A stretch of 64,000 nucleotides of DNA from Anniella stebbinsi (GCA_029215795.1 JARDYH010000003.1:264091562-264155561); one strand, 5' to 3'. Positions 26,102-37,643 are shown, numbered from the stretch's first letter. Translations and numbers: made by a program. The notes: generated by a model from the sequence alone, not told the origin.

Positions 26102-26638
26102 TTCTAGACTGTAGGGGTAGACAAGAACTTACACTGTGTCTATCATCTGCCCCAGCAAAGCAGCACCGGGAAGTTAAAATCCTCATGCCTCTATCCCAAT
26201 CTAATTCAGTCACCCCCCACTCCCATGCATTTATAGCGCAATCCTCAGGAGGAAGCACTATTGATTTCAGTGAATCTAACTCCCAGATAAGTAGGTATAG
26301 AGTTGCATTTGTAATGTGTGTGTGTGCGCGTACACACCCACCCACACACACCCGTTTGTGTTTTTAAAAAGCCAAGTGGTCAGGCAATGGATATCCTCTG
26401 TGATTTACTTTGGATGATATAAAGAGGAATGGATTCTAGCCTACTGCTTAGCATCTCCTAAGGATCTGGTGTGGCTGAGAGTGTCCAGGCTGTTACTGTG
26501 AGGCTGCAGCAAGTGTATTTTTAGCATTTTGCCATAGCAGACGGCTGGATTAGGTTGCCCCAGCAACTGCAGCATCGCCTTGAGCTGCCTCGAACAGTGC
26601 AGGAAGCATCTTGAAACTTATGTTCAGAGGGGTTTACA

Positions 26639-26810
26639 TAGGGTGACCCTATGGAAAGGAGGACAGGGCTCCTGTATCTTTAACAGTTGTATAGGAAAGG
26701 GCATTGCAGCAGCTATCATTTGTACGCATGCAGCACCTGCTGGAATTCCCTCTTCATCACAACGGCTAAAGCTGCAGGAGCCCTGCCCTCTTTTGTATCT
26801 GGTCACTCTG
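26639..26810. mobile_element. Family A half-element (monomer), copy 13
   Basis: 172 bp with both monomer ends: TAGGGTGACCCTATGG on the left and TGTATCTGGTCACTCTG on the right. It ends where full copies have their internal junction, so the half-unit can be seen as a free-standing element. The flanks GGTTTACA and GTGTAACA match at only 5 of 8. Confidence 0.87.
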
Positions 26811-27549
26811 GTGTAACATCTCTGCCTCCTCCGCTCCATGGCACATCCTCTCTGCCTCCCTTATTTCCCCCTTAGCTCCTCCTGTACCTAATCGTTTTGT
26901 GAGGTTTCTTTCCCAGCAATGCTGACCTCTCTTTGCCCTAACGGTAGTTGCACTGATCTTTGACATTCCGTGACAAAGGCTTCATTCTCACCCAGGCAGT
27001 GAATCTTTGCATGGGCAAGTCCTCTTCTGGAGTGCAGGTGGAGGACTCGTGTGTCGGAATGCTCCCCAATACCGAAAAATAAAACCCCTTCACAGAGCAA
27101 ACTAGCTGGACAGAGACAGATTGTAGCTAGCGCTGAGTGAAAATGCCTTCCTGTTTGAAATGGATTTTCCCGGAAGATAGTGGTGATGAGTTAAGTGTGA
27201 ACTTTTCACAGAGCCATATACAGTGTCTAGTAGCATAAATGTATTTATTTAGTAGAGTGGTTGGTAAACTATTCACAAATATAACAAATGCCAGTGTTTC
27301 TTGCTATTAACACCAAGCAGATAAGGCTCAATGGCTGTTCTGTTCATTTCATACTTTCTTTTTGATAAAACTGTTCTTTCTCTGGTGTAAGAATCTTTCT
27401 TTCCTTCCAAGAAGTTAAACCCTCCCCCTTTTTCCTTGGTGAAGAGAGGAATGTGTGTGTCATCTGACAGTTTCTGGAATTTAGGAGATACACCTATAAA
27501 ATCCAAATATTCTGGTTTGCTCTTTGTTCTCAACTGAGAGGGGGGAGGC
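26811..27549. other. Intron, no recognised feature
   Basis: No gene or repeat recognised. Confidence 0.4.
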
Positions 27550-27863
27550 TAGCTTGACCATATGGAAAAGAGGACAGGGCTCTTTAACCTGTAACAGTTG
27601 TGTAGCAAAGGGAATTTCAGCAGGTGTCACTTATGTGCACGCAGCGTCTGATGAAATTCCTTCTTCATCACAACAGTTAAAGCTGCAGGAGCTATACTTA
27701 CCAGATACAAAAGAGGGCAGGGCTCCTGCAGCTTTAACTGTTGTGATGAAGAGGGAATTTCACCAGGTGCTGCATGCATACAAATGACACCTGCTGAAAT
27801 TCCTTTTTTAGACAACTGTTAAAGATACAGGAGCCCTGTCCTCCTTTCCATATGGTCACCCTA
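27550..27863. mobile_element. Family A MITE, copy 14
   Basis: TAGCTTGACCATATGGAAAA to ATATGGTCACCCTA, 314 bp. The flanking AGGCTA repeats support an insertion, but the left end is mutated. Confidence 0.9.
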
Positions 27864-28011
27864 AGGCTACCAGACTATTTTAAGCATGGAGAAATGCCGT
27901 GAGTATTATCTTCTGCCCCTAGCCCTGACATGTTAAAAAAGGGAAGGCATTCCTCACCTCCTTCCCCCACATCGGGCTGTAAGTTCCTAATAGAGAACTT
28001 TAGGCCTAGGA

Positions 28012-28306
28012 TAGGGTGACCAGATAAAATCCAGGTCAGGGCTCATGTAACTTTAACAGTTGTAGAGAAAAGGGAATTTCAGCCAGTGTCATTTGTATGC
28101 AATTAGTTCCTGGTGAAACTTGCAGGGGTCTTGCCTTCTTTTGTATATGGTCACTCTAGTATAGTGCATGCACCTTTACCTGTTGTGATGAAGAGGGAAT
28201 TTCACCAGGAGCTAATTGCATACAAATGACACTTGCTGAAATTCCCTTTTCTCTACAACTGTTGAAGTTACATGAGCCCTGACCTGGATTTTATCTGGTC
28301 ACCCTA
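28012..28306. mobile_element. Family A MITE, copy 15, perfect target duplication
   Basis: TAGGGTGACCAGATAAAATC to TATCTGGTCACCCTA, 295 bp with a shortened left inner arm. Exact GCCTAGGA is on both sides (28004-28011 and 28307-28314). It is the nearest family member upstream of the exon at 29343. Confidence 0.95.
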
Positions 28307-28422
28307 GCCTAGGATTACTTGCAGCCCCTTCTTCCTGGTATGCTGGGAAGAAGCATTTATGTGCGCAGGGGGATTGTAAAGAAGGAAGTATTTGGATTGG
28401 GACCAATGCATGAGTGTACAGG

Positions 28423-28787
28423 TAGGGATGTACTTGACTTGTTCCTGTTTGCAAATCACGTGAACATGTCCCAACATTGAACGCTAGCAAGAATGCAATT
28501 CTCGGCAATTTCGCAATATACTGGCGTTTCTGTTTGGAAATGTGCACTTGCTCAAATCCTCTCTCCAAATTTGCATGCTTGCACTTGTGGAAAATACACA
28601 TTTTTTGGGGGAAAATCGCACATTTTTACAATGAGAAAAAATTGCACACTTTCAAAAAAGCGCATTTTCCCCAATTGAAAATAAAAAAGATGTTTGGTTT
28701 CGGAAAGGGATAAGAGGCAAAACGAGATTTGAGGAAGAATTGAGAGAACCTCAATGAATTCAAACACTGCATATTTACTCACATCTA
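28423..28787. mobile_element. hAT-type element, TAGGGATG ends, copy 1
   Basis: The ends are TAGGGATGTACTTG and ACTCACATCTA. The flanks TGTACAGG and GGTACTGG agree at 6 of 8. The AT-rich interior (tgcacattttt-like phrases) and terminal phrases parallel 47622-48091, for example 'gaattgagagaacctcaatg' against 'gaattcacagaacccccaaa'. Confidence 0.7.
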
Positions 28788-29342
28788 GGTACTGGGGATA
28801 AATAGGTACAGGGGCTAAAGAAAAAAATGATTGGCACTAATGGAGTCCCCCTCCCTCTTTCTTTAGCCCCTCCATGGGGCAGGCTGAATTTCAGGAGCAG
28901 GGAAAGCTGCTGTGTGGGAAAGTTTAAGTTCCTATACCTGCGTGTGGCAGCCCTGGTCTAGATGGGGGTTGTATGTCCTTACACATGAAAAACCACTTTA
29001 CGATCAGCTACATGTTACACATTCAATGTTGTGTGTAATTTACACCTTAAACATAACTTTCCATAGATCGGGGCTACAGATTTTGGCTCCCTGGGCTGAA
29101 GCTGTGTCACTATCCTGCTATGCCTGAGAAATGTATAGGACCTTCTCACAGAGTCAATTTGTGACGCAAGAATCCAACATTACAAGGGCACAATTAATGC
29201 AGGCTGGGGAGTGAAATCAAGGTGTGTGTAGTTGGACAATGGGAATTAAAGTGGAGAGGAAGGGGTGGGAATGGGGGGATTGTTCTGTTTTATGAGCATG
29301 GCACGCACTTCACTGTTAAATAGTTTTTGGTTTTCTACTAAG

Positions 29343-29465
29343 GGTCCCATTAGGATGCCATCAGGGGCAGATGGGACCGCCTGCTCTCCAAGCCATCCAA
29401 CTAGCTTCAATGAACAGGCCTCCTCACCTTCTCAGCAGCCTGAAGTGGTGGTTAATGCCCTCAAG
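29343..29465 (+). CDS. CCDC85A: CCDC85A internal exon, Pro/Ser linker
   Basis: A 123-bp exon of 41 codons with no split codons. Its peptide starts GPIRMPSGADG and ends PSQQPEVVVNALK. The ADG and PSQQPE..V...LK elements fit the linker between the coiled coil and the C-terminal box in CCDC85A, while the middle (TACSPSHPTSFNEQASS) is low-complexity Ser/Pro. The acceptor is tttggttttctactaag and the donor gtaaca. Entering and leaving in phase 0, it can be spliced directly to 6211-6287 and 45883-45972. A longer splice form with an extra exon before this one may exist (see findings). The linker is probably disordered. Confidence is a little lower than for the other exons because the middle of the peptide is poorly conserved. 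Confidence 0.82.
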
Positions 29466-29825
29466 GTAACACGCGTTGCTGTGTTTGGCACATCTGTGTG
29501 CCAGCTCTGCCATCTGTGTGTCCTGTGACCATCCATGATCCATCGCACCCAACACATCAGCATCTTTCAGAGGGGAAGCCAAGATGAGCCCCAAGTACGA
29601 CTCTGATCTCCCATGCGTTTCTCCACATGTGTCACCCATTATGCATCAACCGCCTCAACTTGGGCTGCCAGTCAGTGTGGCTTATCCTGCAGGGTAGGAA
29701 GCTCTGCATTTGCAGAAATCCTATGAGCAGCATAGAGCCTACTGTCTCTTTGGCCACTCTTATTAGCAACCTCTTGGTCACAACCATGTTATAGTATGAT
29801 GAAGTGTGGAAGGTCAGTCCTCCTA
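29466..29825. other. Start of last intron
   Basis: No feature beyond the splice donor at 29466. Confidence 0.4.
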
Positions 29826-30180
29826 GCTAAGAGCATACAAACTACTATGGGATTGGACCAAAGGTCTATCTAGACTAAAATTTTATTTCCCACACACAGC
29901 GGGCAGCCACATCCCTCTGGGAAACTCACAAGCTAGGGCATCGTGATGCAACAAAACCTCCCTTGTTATCTGCCCCATCATCTGGTATTGGGATATACTG
30001 CCCCTGAACATGGAGGTTCCATAAGTCATTGATAGACCTTTCCACCATGCATTGTGTTTTGCTTGAACAATTTCTTCCTTTTGATTGCCCTTAATCTGCT
30101 GCTTATCATGGGTGACCATGAGATCTGCTATCATGAGAAACAGGGAAAACATTCTCTCAACTCCATTCAAAATTGGATGA
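29826..30180 (-). mobile_element. LINE (CR1/L3-like) fragment
   Basis: The reverse complement reads '...aaaggtctatcaatgac' and 'cattgggaaactcacaagc'-like 3' phrases shared with other squamate LINE ends, but it is more diverged than the 42255 copy. Confidence 0.45.
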
Positions 30181-31211
30181 ACTATCTTGCATTTGGTCTT
30201 TTCTTGGAGGGAAGGTACTCAACGAGCCATGATCATCCCTGTTTCCTGTTTCTTTTGCAGTGGCACGTAGCTGCAAAGCGCTACCTGGTTAATTTTGAAA
30301 ACGCTGTTGGGAAGCAGCCAATATAGAATCAATAGGAAATCTCCATCACACCATGCTAAAATGGCCATCTCCAAGATTCTACAAAATGACCCGCTTTCCA
30401 CCATGCAGAGTCCTTCTAGCACAGGGCTGAGGAATTGCTTTAGTGTGGGAGGCATCAACTGTGGGCTGGATGATGTTCATTGCCCAGTGATGTCATCTGG
30501 TCCTTTGCACAGCAAAGCTACCCTTATCCAAAGAAATGGGTGGAAGAATGCTCCTCCACCCAGATCCTTGGATAGAGGTGGCTTTGCTTAACTTGTGCTT
30601 TCCCCCAATGGGGAGAACAAGGGGCAGGCAAAGTCCTTAGCGTGCAACTCATCTTCCCAATTGGGAAGGTGAATGGTGTACTAAGGGGAATCCTGGAATC
30701 CCTTTGGTTAGTTCAAATCAGAGATAACAGCAGGGATTCCTCTCCATGCTAGCCTCTAGTGGGCACAGCTTGCAGAAGGATGGGGAAAGCATCATGAGCT
30801 GGATCAGGCCCTAGGTCAGAGGTCCCTAATTCCTGTTCTAGGAAGTAGTGAGTGAGAGGGTCACCTCCTTCTCTCCCTGTTTGGAACCCTCTTCCATAAA
30901 ATGCAATGAGTTGCTATTATGGGAAGAGTGGGGAGGGGAGGGAAGGGCTTGCTGGAAATTATCCCCTAATTCATCTTGTCTTTTGACGGGGGGGGGGGGG
31001 GAATGTTGACGGACATATCACAGGAAAAATGACTTTCTCCAATATTTTCTGTGCAATTCAGAAAAGAAGAAGAAATATTTTAATATTTCATATTCTGATG
31101 AAATATTTAACAGTTTAATAAGAAAGGAAAGCTAAAGTATGTGTTATGCACATATGCATTGTGTCATGGGTTCCAAATAGCTTTGTTTCTTTTTCCAAAG
31201 GTCCTGCCTGC
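30181..31211. other. Intron, no recognised feature
   Basis: No gene. Contains a G-run near 30988. Confidence 0.4.

Positions 31212-31255
<44 letters not shown>
31212..31255. repeat. (CA)n microsatellite
   Basis: About 42 bp of CA dinucleotides. Confidence 0.98.
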
Positions 31256-31257
<2 letters not shown>

Positions 31258-31716
31258 TGTACAGCCTGCATTTTACCACCTTAACAGGTGAAGGGTCCTT
31301 TATCCTGGGGATGGTCTGGATGTTTGATTTTTGTGAATTCCTTTGCGAAGTGACTTGATCCGCACCGCTCAAACTAATGTGTGGATTGGACTTCATGCTC
31401 CCCCAAAAGTTGTAACGCAGTTCTCACCCATTTAAATGAATCCATTATGTGTTAAGTTGGGGCTATACTTATTAAGCCAGCCAGCCAGAGCAGGAATTAT
31501 TCTGCTTGGTGCAGGCATGGCTGATGTCCCTTACACCCACCAGGACAGCTTTTTGCTCTGGCTGAGTAAATACATCACTTCTCCCCTTTTTAGGAAAATG
31601 AATCTTTAAAAAAGGATGTTTATAGGAATATGGATTTTGAAAGCTATTTCAATGTGTGTTTTCCTTTCAAAATGTGTATGTAAATTACACATTTACAACC
31701 AAGACAAAATACACAT

Positions 31717-32177
31717 TGGCTGCATTCAGACAATATGATAGTCAACAGTGAAGTAATCATCAATTTGATCATTATTTATCTATGGGGTACTCCCCACATA
31801 ATATGATAATAATCAACCATGGTGTGTATTAGGATCAGCGTTGAATTGACTATTAGTCCATACTTTGCTGACTCACTAATCCCCTCTCCCCCCTCAGCCT
31901 TGCCACTAGTATCCCATCAGCCATTGCTGCTGAAAATCTATCCTGTCAGCTGGACTAGAGCAGCAGCTACCGCTTTGACCTCTCTTGCCTCGCGACTCTG
32001 TGGCTGAGGAAATAACGAACGGTGGCTGAGGAAATAACCAGCTGTGTCCTCTACACAACACGATAACCAGTGGTGGTTCAAAAACTCCCTCCACACAACA
32101 CGATAACCCATGGTGGGTTAAATAACCATCCGTTGTCTATTTAAACCACCATTGGTTATCTTGTTGTTTGAACCCAG
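31717..32177. mobile_element. Foldback element related to family B
   Basis: TGGCTGCATTCAGACAATAT on the left and 'tcttgttgtttgaacccag' on the right. Near the ends are inverted copies of 'ataaccatggtggtt'-like phrases. 'gggtactccccacataatat' corresponds to the 'gttgtgtggggagtaccccc' block of the 39785 copy. Confidence 0.6.
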
Positions 32178-32825
32178 TCCCTGAAATATTGCCTTAAAAT
32201 ACCCTTCCTTGGTTCAGCAAACTGGGCTGCCGTAGTGAATGGTGTGTGTGTGTGTGTGTGGTGGGGGAGAGGTCAAGTCTCTGAGGACCCCCTTAATGGG
32301 GTATGTGGCATTCCTGTCTCTTCCCAGTGAGAATTCCCTTTCTCTAAGGCCGTCCTCACTCCCAAGCAGGAACCAACTTCTCTCTCACATGCTGTGAAAG
32401 TTCAGATAGAAGTATCATTTCCAGCTAGTAGCTCCTGTCCTGTCTTTAGCAAGTCCATCCAATTAGCAGTTATACATTTGGGAAGCACACATTAGACATG
32501 AGAAACAAAGCCATTTCTCCCCCATCCCTGGATGACAGCGCTTAACATGAAATAACTTTGAGCAATACCTCTGTGCAATAGCAAGCCCGTGAGTAGTCAT
32601 GTTGGAATACAAGCCCAACACATGTATAATAGCCAGCCAGCCAGCCAGCCAGGGCTTTAAATGAAGGGTTCTGGTATCTTCATCTGTGGGACAGAAAATT
32701 AAAATATAATACTACAAAGGGATGGATGCACACCTTTACGTCTTTAGGAAAGAACACATACTAACTCCACGTTCCAAATTCACAATTCTAAATATGTCAC
32801 AACTGCAAATGTCATTTTTTTAAGT
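32178..32825. other. Intron; short GT run
   Basis: (GT)n at about 32242-32260, and a CCAGCCAG tandem at 32632-32652. Otherwise unassigned. Confidence 0.45.
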
Positions 32826-33039
32826 TATGGGCATTTTAATCCTACTTTTCTTCCAAGGAGCTAAGGGCAGAATACTTGGTTCTTCCCCTCACCCAATTAT
32901 CCTCACCACAATTCTGTGACCTAAAAACAGCGACCAGCCCAAAGTCACGCACTGGGCTTCTTGCATGTGTGAAGACTTGAACTCAGCTCTCCCTGCTCCT
33001 AGTCTGACGTTCTAACCACTACACCACACTGCCTCCCTT
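32826..33039 (-). mobile_element. tRNA-derived SINE, type 2
   Basis: The minus strand begins with a tRNA-like head: A box near 'gcagtgtggtgtagtggtta' and B box near 'gagttcaagtcttc'. A conserved body phrase, 'attgtggtgaggataattgg', follows. It is the same type as 59545-59755 and the fragment at 58299. Confidence 0.75.
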
Positions 33040-33300
33040 ATTGTATATGGTTATCGTTTTTAACTTTCAAAATGTTGAGCCACCCTGAGAGCACATATGT
33101 GCAGAAGGTCAGGATAGAAATCAATTAACCAAATACAAATAAAAGGAAATAGATACCTGCTTCTGCAGGCAAATGGCCTCAGTATTTGAGAGCACTTTTT
33201 GTTGACACAGAAATATCAGTGAAAACAAAATAGGGTGTGTTGTGCGTTCCTTGGTGGTCCAGGATCTTGGTGGACCAGGAACGTGGAATTCTCCCAACAG

Positions 33301-33495
33301 GGATGGGCTGTGGCTCAATGGTAGAGCATCCAATTTGTATGTAGAAGGTCCCAGGTTGGATCCTCAGCATCATCAGGTGGGGCAAGAAAAAAATACCTAA
33401 AACCCTGGAGAGCTGCTGCCAGTCAGTGTCAACAATACTGGACTAGATGGACCAATGGGGTGACTCAGTAGAAGGCAGCTTCTTATGTTGCTATG
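33301..33495 (+). mobile_element. tRNA-derived SINE, type 1 (best copy)
   Basis: A-box-like TGGCTCAATGGTAGAGCA at 33311 and B-box-like GGTTGGATCC at 33354-33363 give an intact-looking internal pol III promoter pair. The body 'ctggagagctgctgccagtc' and tail 'aaggcagcttcttatgt' follow. It is not a tRNA gene: the cloverleaf 3' half is lost in the SINE body. Confidence 0.85.
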
Positions 33496-33616
33496 ACATG
33501 TTCTGTTAGAATTGTTTTGCAAACTTTGGTGGTGATGGCTGGGTGTGAGAGTGTGTGTGGAGGAGGATTAAGGGGAACATTGTTTTCTGAGTAGATCCCT
33601 TTTTTATTTGCAAGAG

Positions 33617-33906
33617 CCTCATCTACAAGAATTCGCCTTTACGCCTGGTTAGGTGATTATGCGCATATTCGCAGAAGCGCATTTATGCCTAATACCTCTG
33701 TACGAGAGGCGGCGAAGCGCATTACTGGACGACTGAAACGCGATTTAAACTGTTGACATGCGGAGAATCGCTTGTTCACATAGTCAAAATGCGCTTTAAC
33801 GGCCGGAGCAAAATAAAACTCGCTATTTAACGCGCATTCGATAATGCGCATAATTGGAGAGAAAACACGTCTCTACGCCCGATTTGCGCTCCGTTCTTGT
33901 AGAGGT
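33617..33906. mobile_element. CpG-dense foldback element, CTACAAGAA ends
   Basis: Left CCTCATCTACAAGAATTCGC and right GCGCTCCGTTCTTGTAGAGG are inverted. About 27 CpG sites lie in under 300 bp although the DNA is not GC-rich, and GCGCAT/ATGCGC recurs in both orientations. The repeat may extend to 33955, where 'cctcttgtagagg' gives another copy of the end. Confidence 0.65.
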
Positions 33907-33955
33907 AAATTTTTTTAATGCGCCTTGAAAGAGCTTTAAATGCCTCTTGTAGAGG

Positions 33956-35439
33956 AAGCCAAGGATACAGGCGCAGGAAGGGGTGGACATCACATATACC
34001 CTATCCCTCTGCATTAAATCCTGGGTGTGCCCCTGTGACCTGCCAATGAGGTGGTCAAAGGGTGGCACCCCCTCCCCCATTCACTCTTTTCCCCCAGTGA
34101 GAGCAGCTAGCCTGCCATTCCCATTCATAAATGCACAAAAGCAATTTCACCCCTCTTCGAAATTGTGCACTTACTTATGGCTTTAGAAAGAGAGAATAGC
34201 TAACCTGCTTTTATGATTTTCCTGTGTGCCTGTGGGGAGAAGGAGGAGGCTTAGAGCTCCATTACACCAGCAATTCAGTGCACTCTTGCCATGCCTGGTG
34301 TGCGGATTTGCAGCGCGGTACTCACATGATGCCATGCCTGTCCTGCTGACACCCTGCGTCTTCCCCAGCCTTTTCCGTCTTTTGCTAGAATGCCTAAAGT
34401 CTCGATCATTTTCCCGAAGTGCATTTGATGTGCCCTAAGCCTCTGTGTAGTTTTAAAGGAACTGGGGGCTTGAATGGATTGCATCAGGTCCTGGCAGGGA
34501 AAAGTGATCTCTCCCAGCAGCCCGCTCCAAGCCTCAATATAAAACCCAAACTTTGCATCCCAGACTCAAAAGCTTTTTTAAAAATCATCCAGTGCCCGAA
34601 TCTCGGCACAGACAGGATTGTACTCCCTCGATGCCCCCATAGAGCCAGACTAAAGGGTCGTTCCATATTTGCCTGGGAGAAAGGCAGTCTGGTTGATGTG
34701 CTCATCTGACAGGACCTGACTGGAAGGAGAAAGAGAAGGGGAGGGGTGGAGTGGAGTGGAGTGGAGTGGAAGACCAAATGAGCGAAGGAGTGAAAGAGTA
34801 GCTATTCAGGTGAATGGGATCATAAGCTTGACACGCTTCTGTGTCAGAGGGAAAAAAAAAATGCGGAGGCAAACCAGGGGGAAAAATTAGGTGTGATGAT
34901 TTTTTTAGTTCCTGTAGGGAAAGTGGAGGCAGCAGCAGCTGCAGTAGCCCCAGCTGCTGAATCCAGAGTGCTGGCATGGGGAGGCAATTCCAGCCCTTTT
35001 GCTCCCTGCAGAACCATGGTGCCTCCTGTCATCTCACACAACTGCTCCTGGGCTTCAATATTGGTTCACAGTCAGTGGATGTGAGAGGGAGAGGTGTGGG
35101 GGAAAAAGTTCCACATTTCTCACCTCTTCCGTTAAACTTCTATGAGCAGTAGAGCATGGGGAGGGATGGGAGCAAGCCCCTCCCACTGGCTGAGCATCAT
35201 CAATGGGGCTGATCCTACTAGGGACTCCGCCCACTCTACCTCAAAGTAAGGCAATTTCAATGACAGTATTGCCCTTTGAAAGGCATTTTTTTAAGGGACT
35301 GTTTACTCCGCTTTTCTTGCTTTGTGTGCCGCTGATGGACCAAAGCCAATTTCAAGAAAATTCTGATTATACCCCAACACAATCCTCATTCTGTTCTCAT
35401 GTAGACCCCCCCCCCCCCGATTTCTCCTTCAGTCCTGAC
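33956..35439. other. Intron with a GGAGT tandem array
   Basis: (GGAGT)n at about 34747-34770. Otherwise no recognised feature. Open frames on both strands are chance. Confidence 0.45.
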
Positions 35440-36293
35440 TAGGGGCGTGTATCATATAGTTAAAATGTACGATAATGATACAATAAGGTCGTTATCATGC
35501 ATGTTTTTAATGATGACGATACGATAGAAAATCCTACAATAATCATCGGAGACGATAATTTTCGGGCGATTTTATTGTTTTATTGGACTGCCATATAAAT
35601 ATACCTATAACTTCTGTATTTTATAAGTTAGAGGCTTAAAACTTGGTCACAGTGCTTCTGGGTATGCCTAAGTATGTCTATGAAATTTGAGATCGATCCC
35701 TCCAACCCTCAATTTTATATTAATTTTTTAAAGATCATTTCTGTTCTGACAGATCAGAATGAACGCACATGGTGAGCTGTCATTCTGATCTGTCAGAACA
35801 GAAACGTTCTTTAACAAATTCATATAAAATCGAGGGTTGGAGGGATCGATCTCAAATTTGGCAGATATGTGTAGCACATGTTGCTACACATATGTGCCAA
35901 ATTTGAGATCGATCCCTCCAACCCTCGATTTTATATAAATTTATTAAAGATCGCTTCCATTCTGACAGATCAGAATGATAGCTCGCCAGACCTGTCAGAA
36001 CGGAAACGATCTTTAAAAATTTAATATAAAATCGAGGGTTGGAGGGATCGATCTCAAATTTCATACACATACCTAGGCATACCCCAGAAGCACTGTGACC
36101 AAGTTTTAAGCCTTTAACTTTTAAAATACAGAAGTTATAGGCCTTTTTTCTTTCTGCCAAAAATATCATTTTTTAACGATAATTATCGTGAAGACGATAC
36201 GGGTCACCTACGATATGAATGAAAACGATATTTTCTTTGGTCCAAAATGATGATAACAATAAAAAACAATATTTTTTGGCGTGCACACCCCTA
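35440..36293. mobile_element. 854-bp palindromic hAT-like element
   Basis: The ends are TAGGGGCGTGTATCATAT and GGCGTGCACACCCCTA. The flanks GTCCTGAC (35432-35439) and GTCTTGAC (36294-36301) match at 7 of 8. The centre is at about 35879 (atatgtgtagca-catgt-tgctacacatat). The block 'gatcgatccctccaaccctc' occurs four times in alternating direction. Each half contains its own stem, 'gttctgacagatcagaatga' facing its inverse. There is no transposase frame, so it is non-autonomous. Confidence 0.9.
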
Positions 36294-37304
36294 GTCTTGA
36301 CTTCTGGCTTTCCCCGTGGCATCTGGCTCTTCGCTCACCAACAGCCCAGCCTTAACATACATATGCCCTACTCGGTTTCTCACAAACCCCTAATCTGTAG
36401 CTCTAAAGGGGATTGGGGTTAATTTCACTGTAGATCTCAGCTCATAAAATTGATCAGGGTAGCACTATCCCTCACATCTTCCTAGAATAAGCTCACTCAT
36501 GCAGAGACCTGGACTTCGCAGGGAGGGGACTCGCTCCACCCCCCAGAGAATGCATAACGTGGGGCCAGGATTTCTGCATGCTGTGTTGACAATTATATTT
36601 TCAATTTATGTTCTGAATGACTCTGCTACATCGCAATTGTCAATGCTGCCTGTGTATTCCTAGCCCACAAAAGCACATTAATGTTTTCGTTTGCAGATGA
36701 AAAGCAAATTTTTGTTTCAATGCTTGGAAGCGCAAGAAAATGTAGATTAAGACTATAACCTTAGTAAGACAAGTGGGGAGCGGGGAATCCGTAAAAGAAA
36801 TGTGCAGTGTAAGTTCATATACACTTCATTTTGTATTCTCTCTTTGAAGCTCAAAATCATATTCAGAGAAATGTTATGAATTTTTTAAAATGCTGACAAT
36901 ATGCCTTGGAAGTATTTTATTATGGAAATGAAACCAATTACCCTTTAATTCTCCTGTAGTGTGAATTTATTGACTTTATGTGAGCATGATCATTGTGTTG
37001 CATAGGTCAGCTGTGAATGTTGTACATTCTACCCGTGGAAAACGGGGGTCCAGAGGCTGAGAAACCAGCTTTGGGGGTCAAAATCATCTCGCATCTTATT
37101 CTCTATAAAGGGCATTTGTGAAAGAAAGCACTATTCAGTGTGATGATGAGCAGGCTTTTTTTCTAGCTGTTTGTCAGTCCAGATATGTAGCTAGTCCCAT
37201 TCGAAAAAATCAGAGGGTGGCTATGAATAGAAAACATGTTGATATAGAAAACATGGTTCATGTAGGGGTATAATCTGTACAGCATTGTCTGATCCTTTCA
37301 TCTC
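36294..37304. other. Intron with possible conserved non-coding block
   Basis: About 36560-37080 is free of recognisable repeats and AT-rich, with many short TAAT/ATTA cores. It looks unlike the transposon-filled surroundings. It includes a splice-site-like pair bounding 36697-36808. This is an inference from texture only. Confidence 0.35.
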
Positions 37305-37312
37305 TCTATCAT

Positions 37313-37433
37313 AGAATAATAGAGTTGGTAGGGGCCTGTAAGGCCATCGATTCCAACCCTCTGCTCAGTGCAGGAATCCACCTTAAAGCTTACCTGACAG
37401 ATGGTTGTCCAGGTGCCTCTTGAATGCCTCTAT
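37313..37433 (-). mobile_element. CR1-type LINE 3' end fragment
   Basis: The reverse complement carries 'ggcattcaagaggcacctgg', 'gagggttggaatcgatggcc' and 'ctattattctatgat'. Confidence 0.8.
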
Positions 37434-37530
37434 GTAAATAAACTGTTTTGATAGGTGAAACCCAACTGTGGAAATTTGATTAGGTTGCCTACTATAGGAA
37501 CATGAGCTTTGAGGAGTCAAACTACTATTG

Positions 37531-37635
37531 ATAATGGGTAGTATCCAATGTTAGTCCTACTTAAAGTAGACCTATTGAAAAGAATGAAACATTAAGTTAC
37601 TCTAAGTAGGAGTAACATTGGATACCACCCATTAT
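37531..37635. mobile_element. Small foldback MITE, TAGTATCCAATG type
   Basis: A near-perfect 105-bp palindrome: 'ataatgggtagtatccaatg' against 'cattggataccacccattat', with inner arms 'gtcctacttaaagtagacc'. A degraded relative interrupts the SINE at 51451. Confidence 0.82.
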
Positions 37636-37643
37636 CTCCTAAT

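Noticed and set aside
30260..30327. Possible exon after 'ttcttttgcag' (WHVAAKRYLVNF...)
   Set aside because: An acceptor-like site only; the frame ends in a stop after 22 codons with no donor and does not resemble CCDC85A.
33301..33375. tRNA gene
   Set aside because: It has A and B boxes but the 3' half does not fold as a tRNA and continues into a SINE body with multiple copies in the window.
36697..36808. Calling this a CCDC85 exon (CLEAQENVD resemblance, good splice-like ends)
   Set aside because: An in-frame stop follows at once and the family's highly conserved downstream residues are absent. The three visible exons already join in frame without it.
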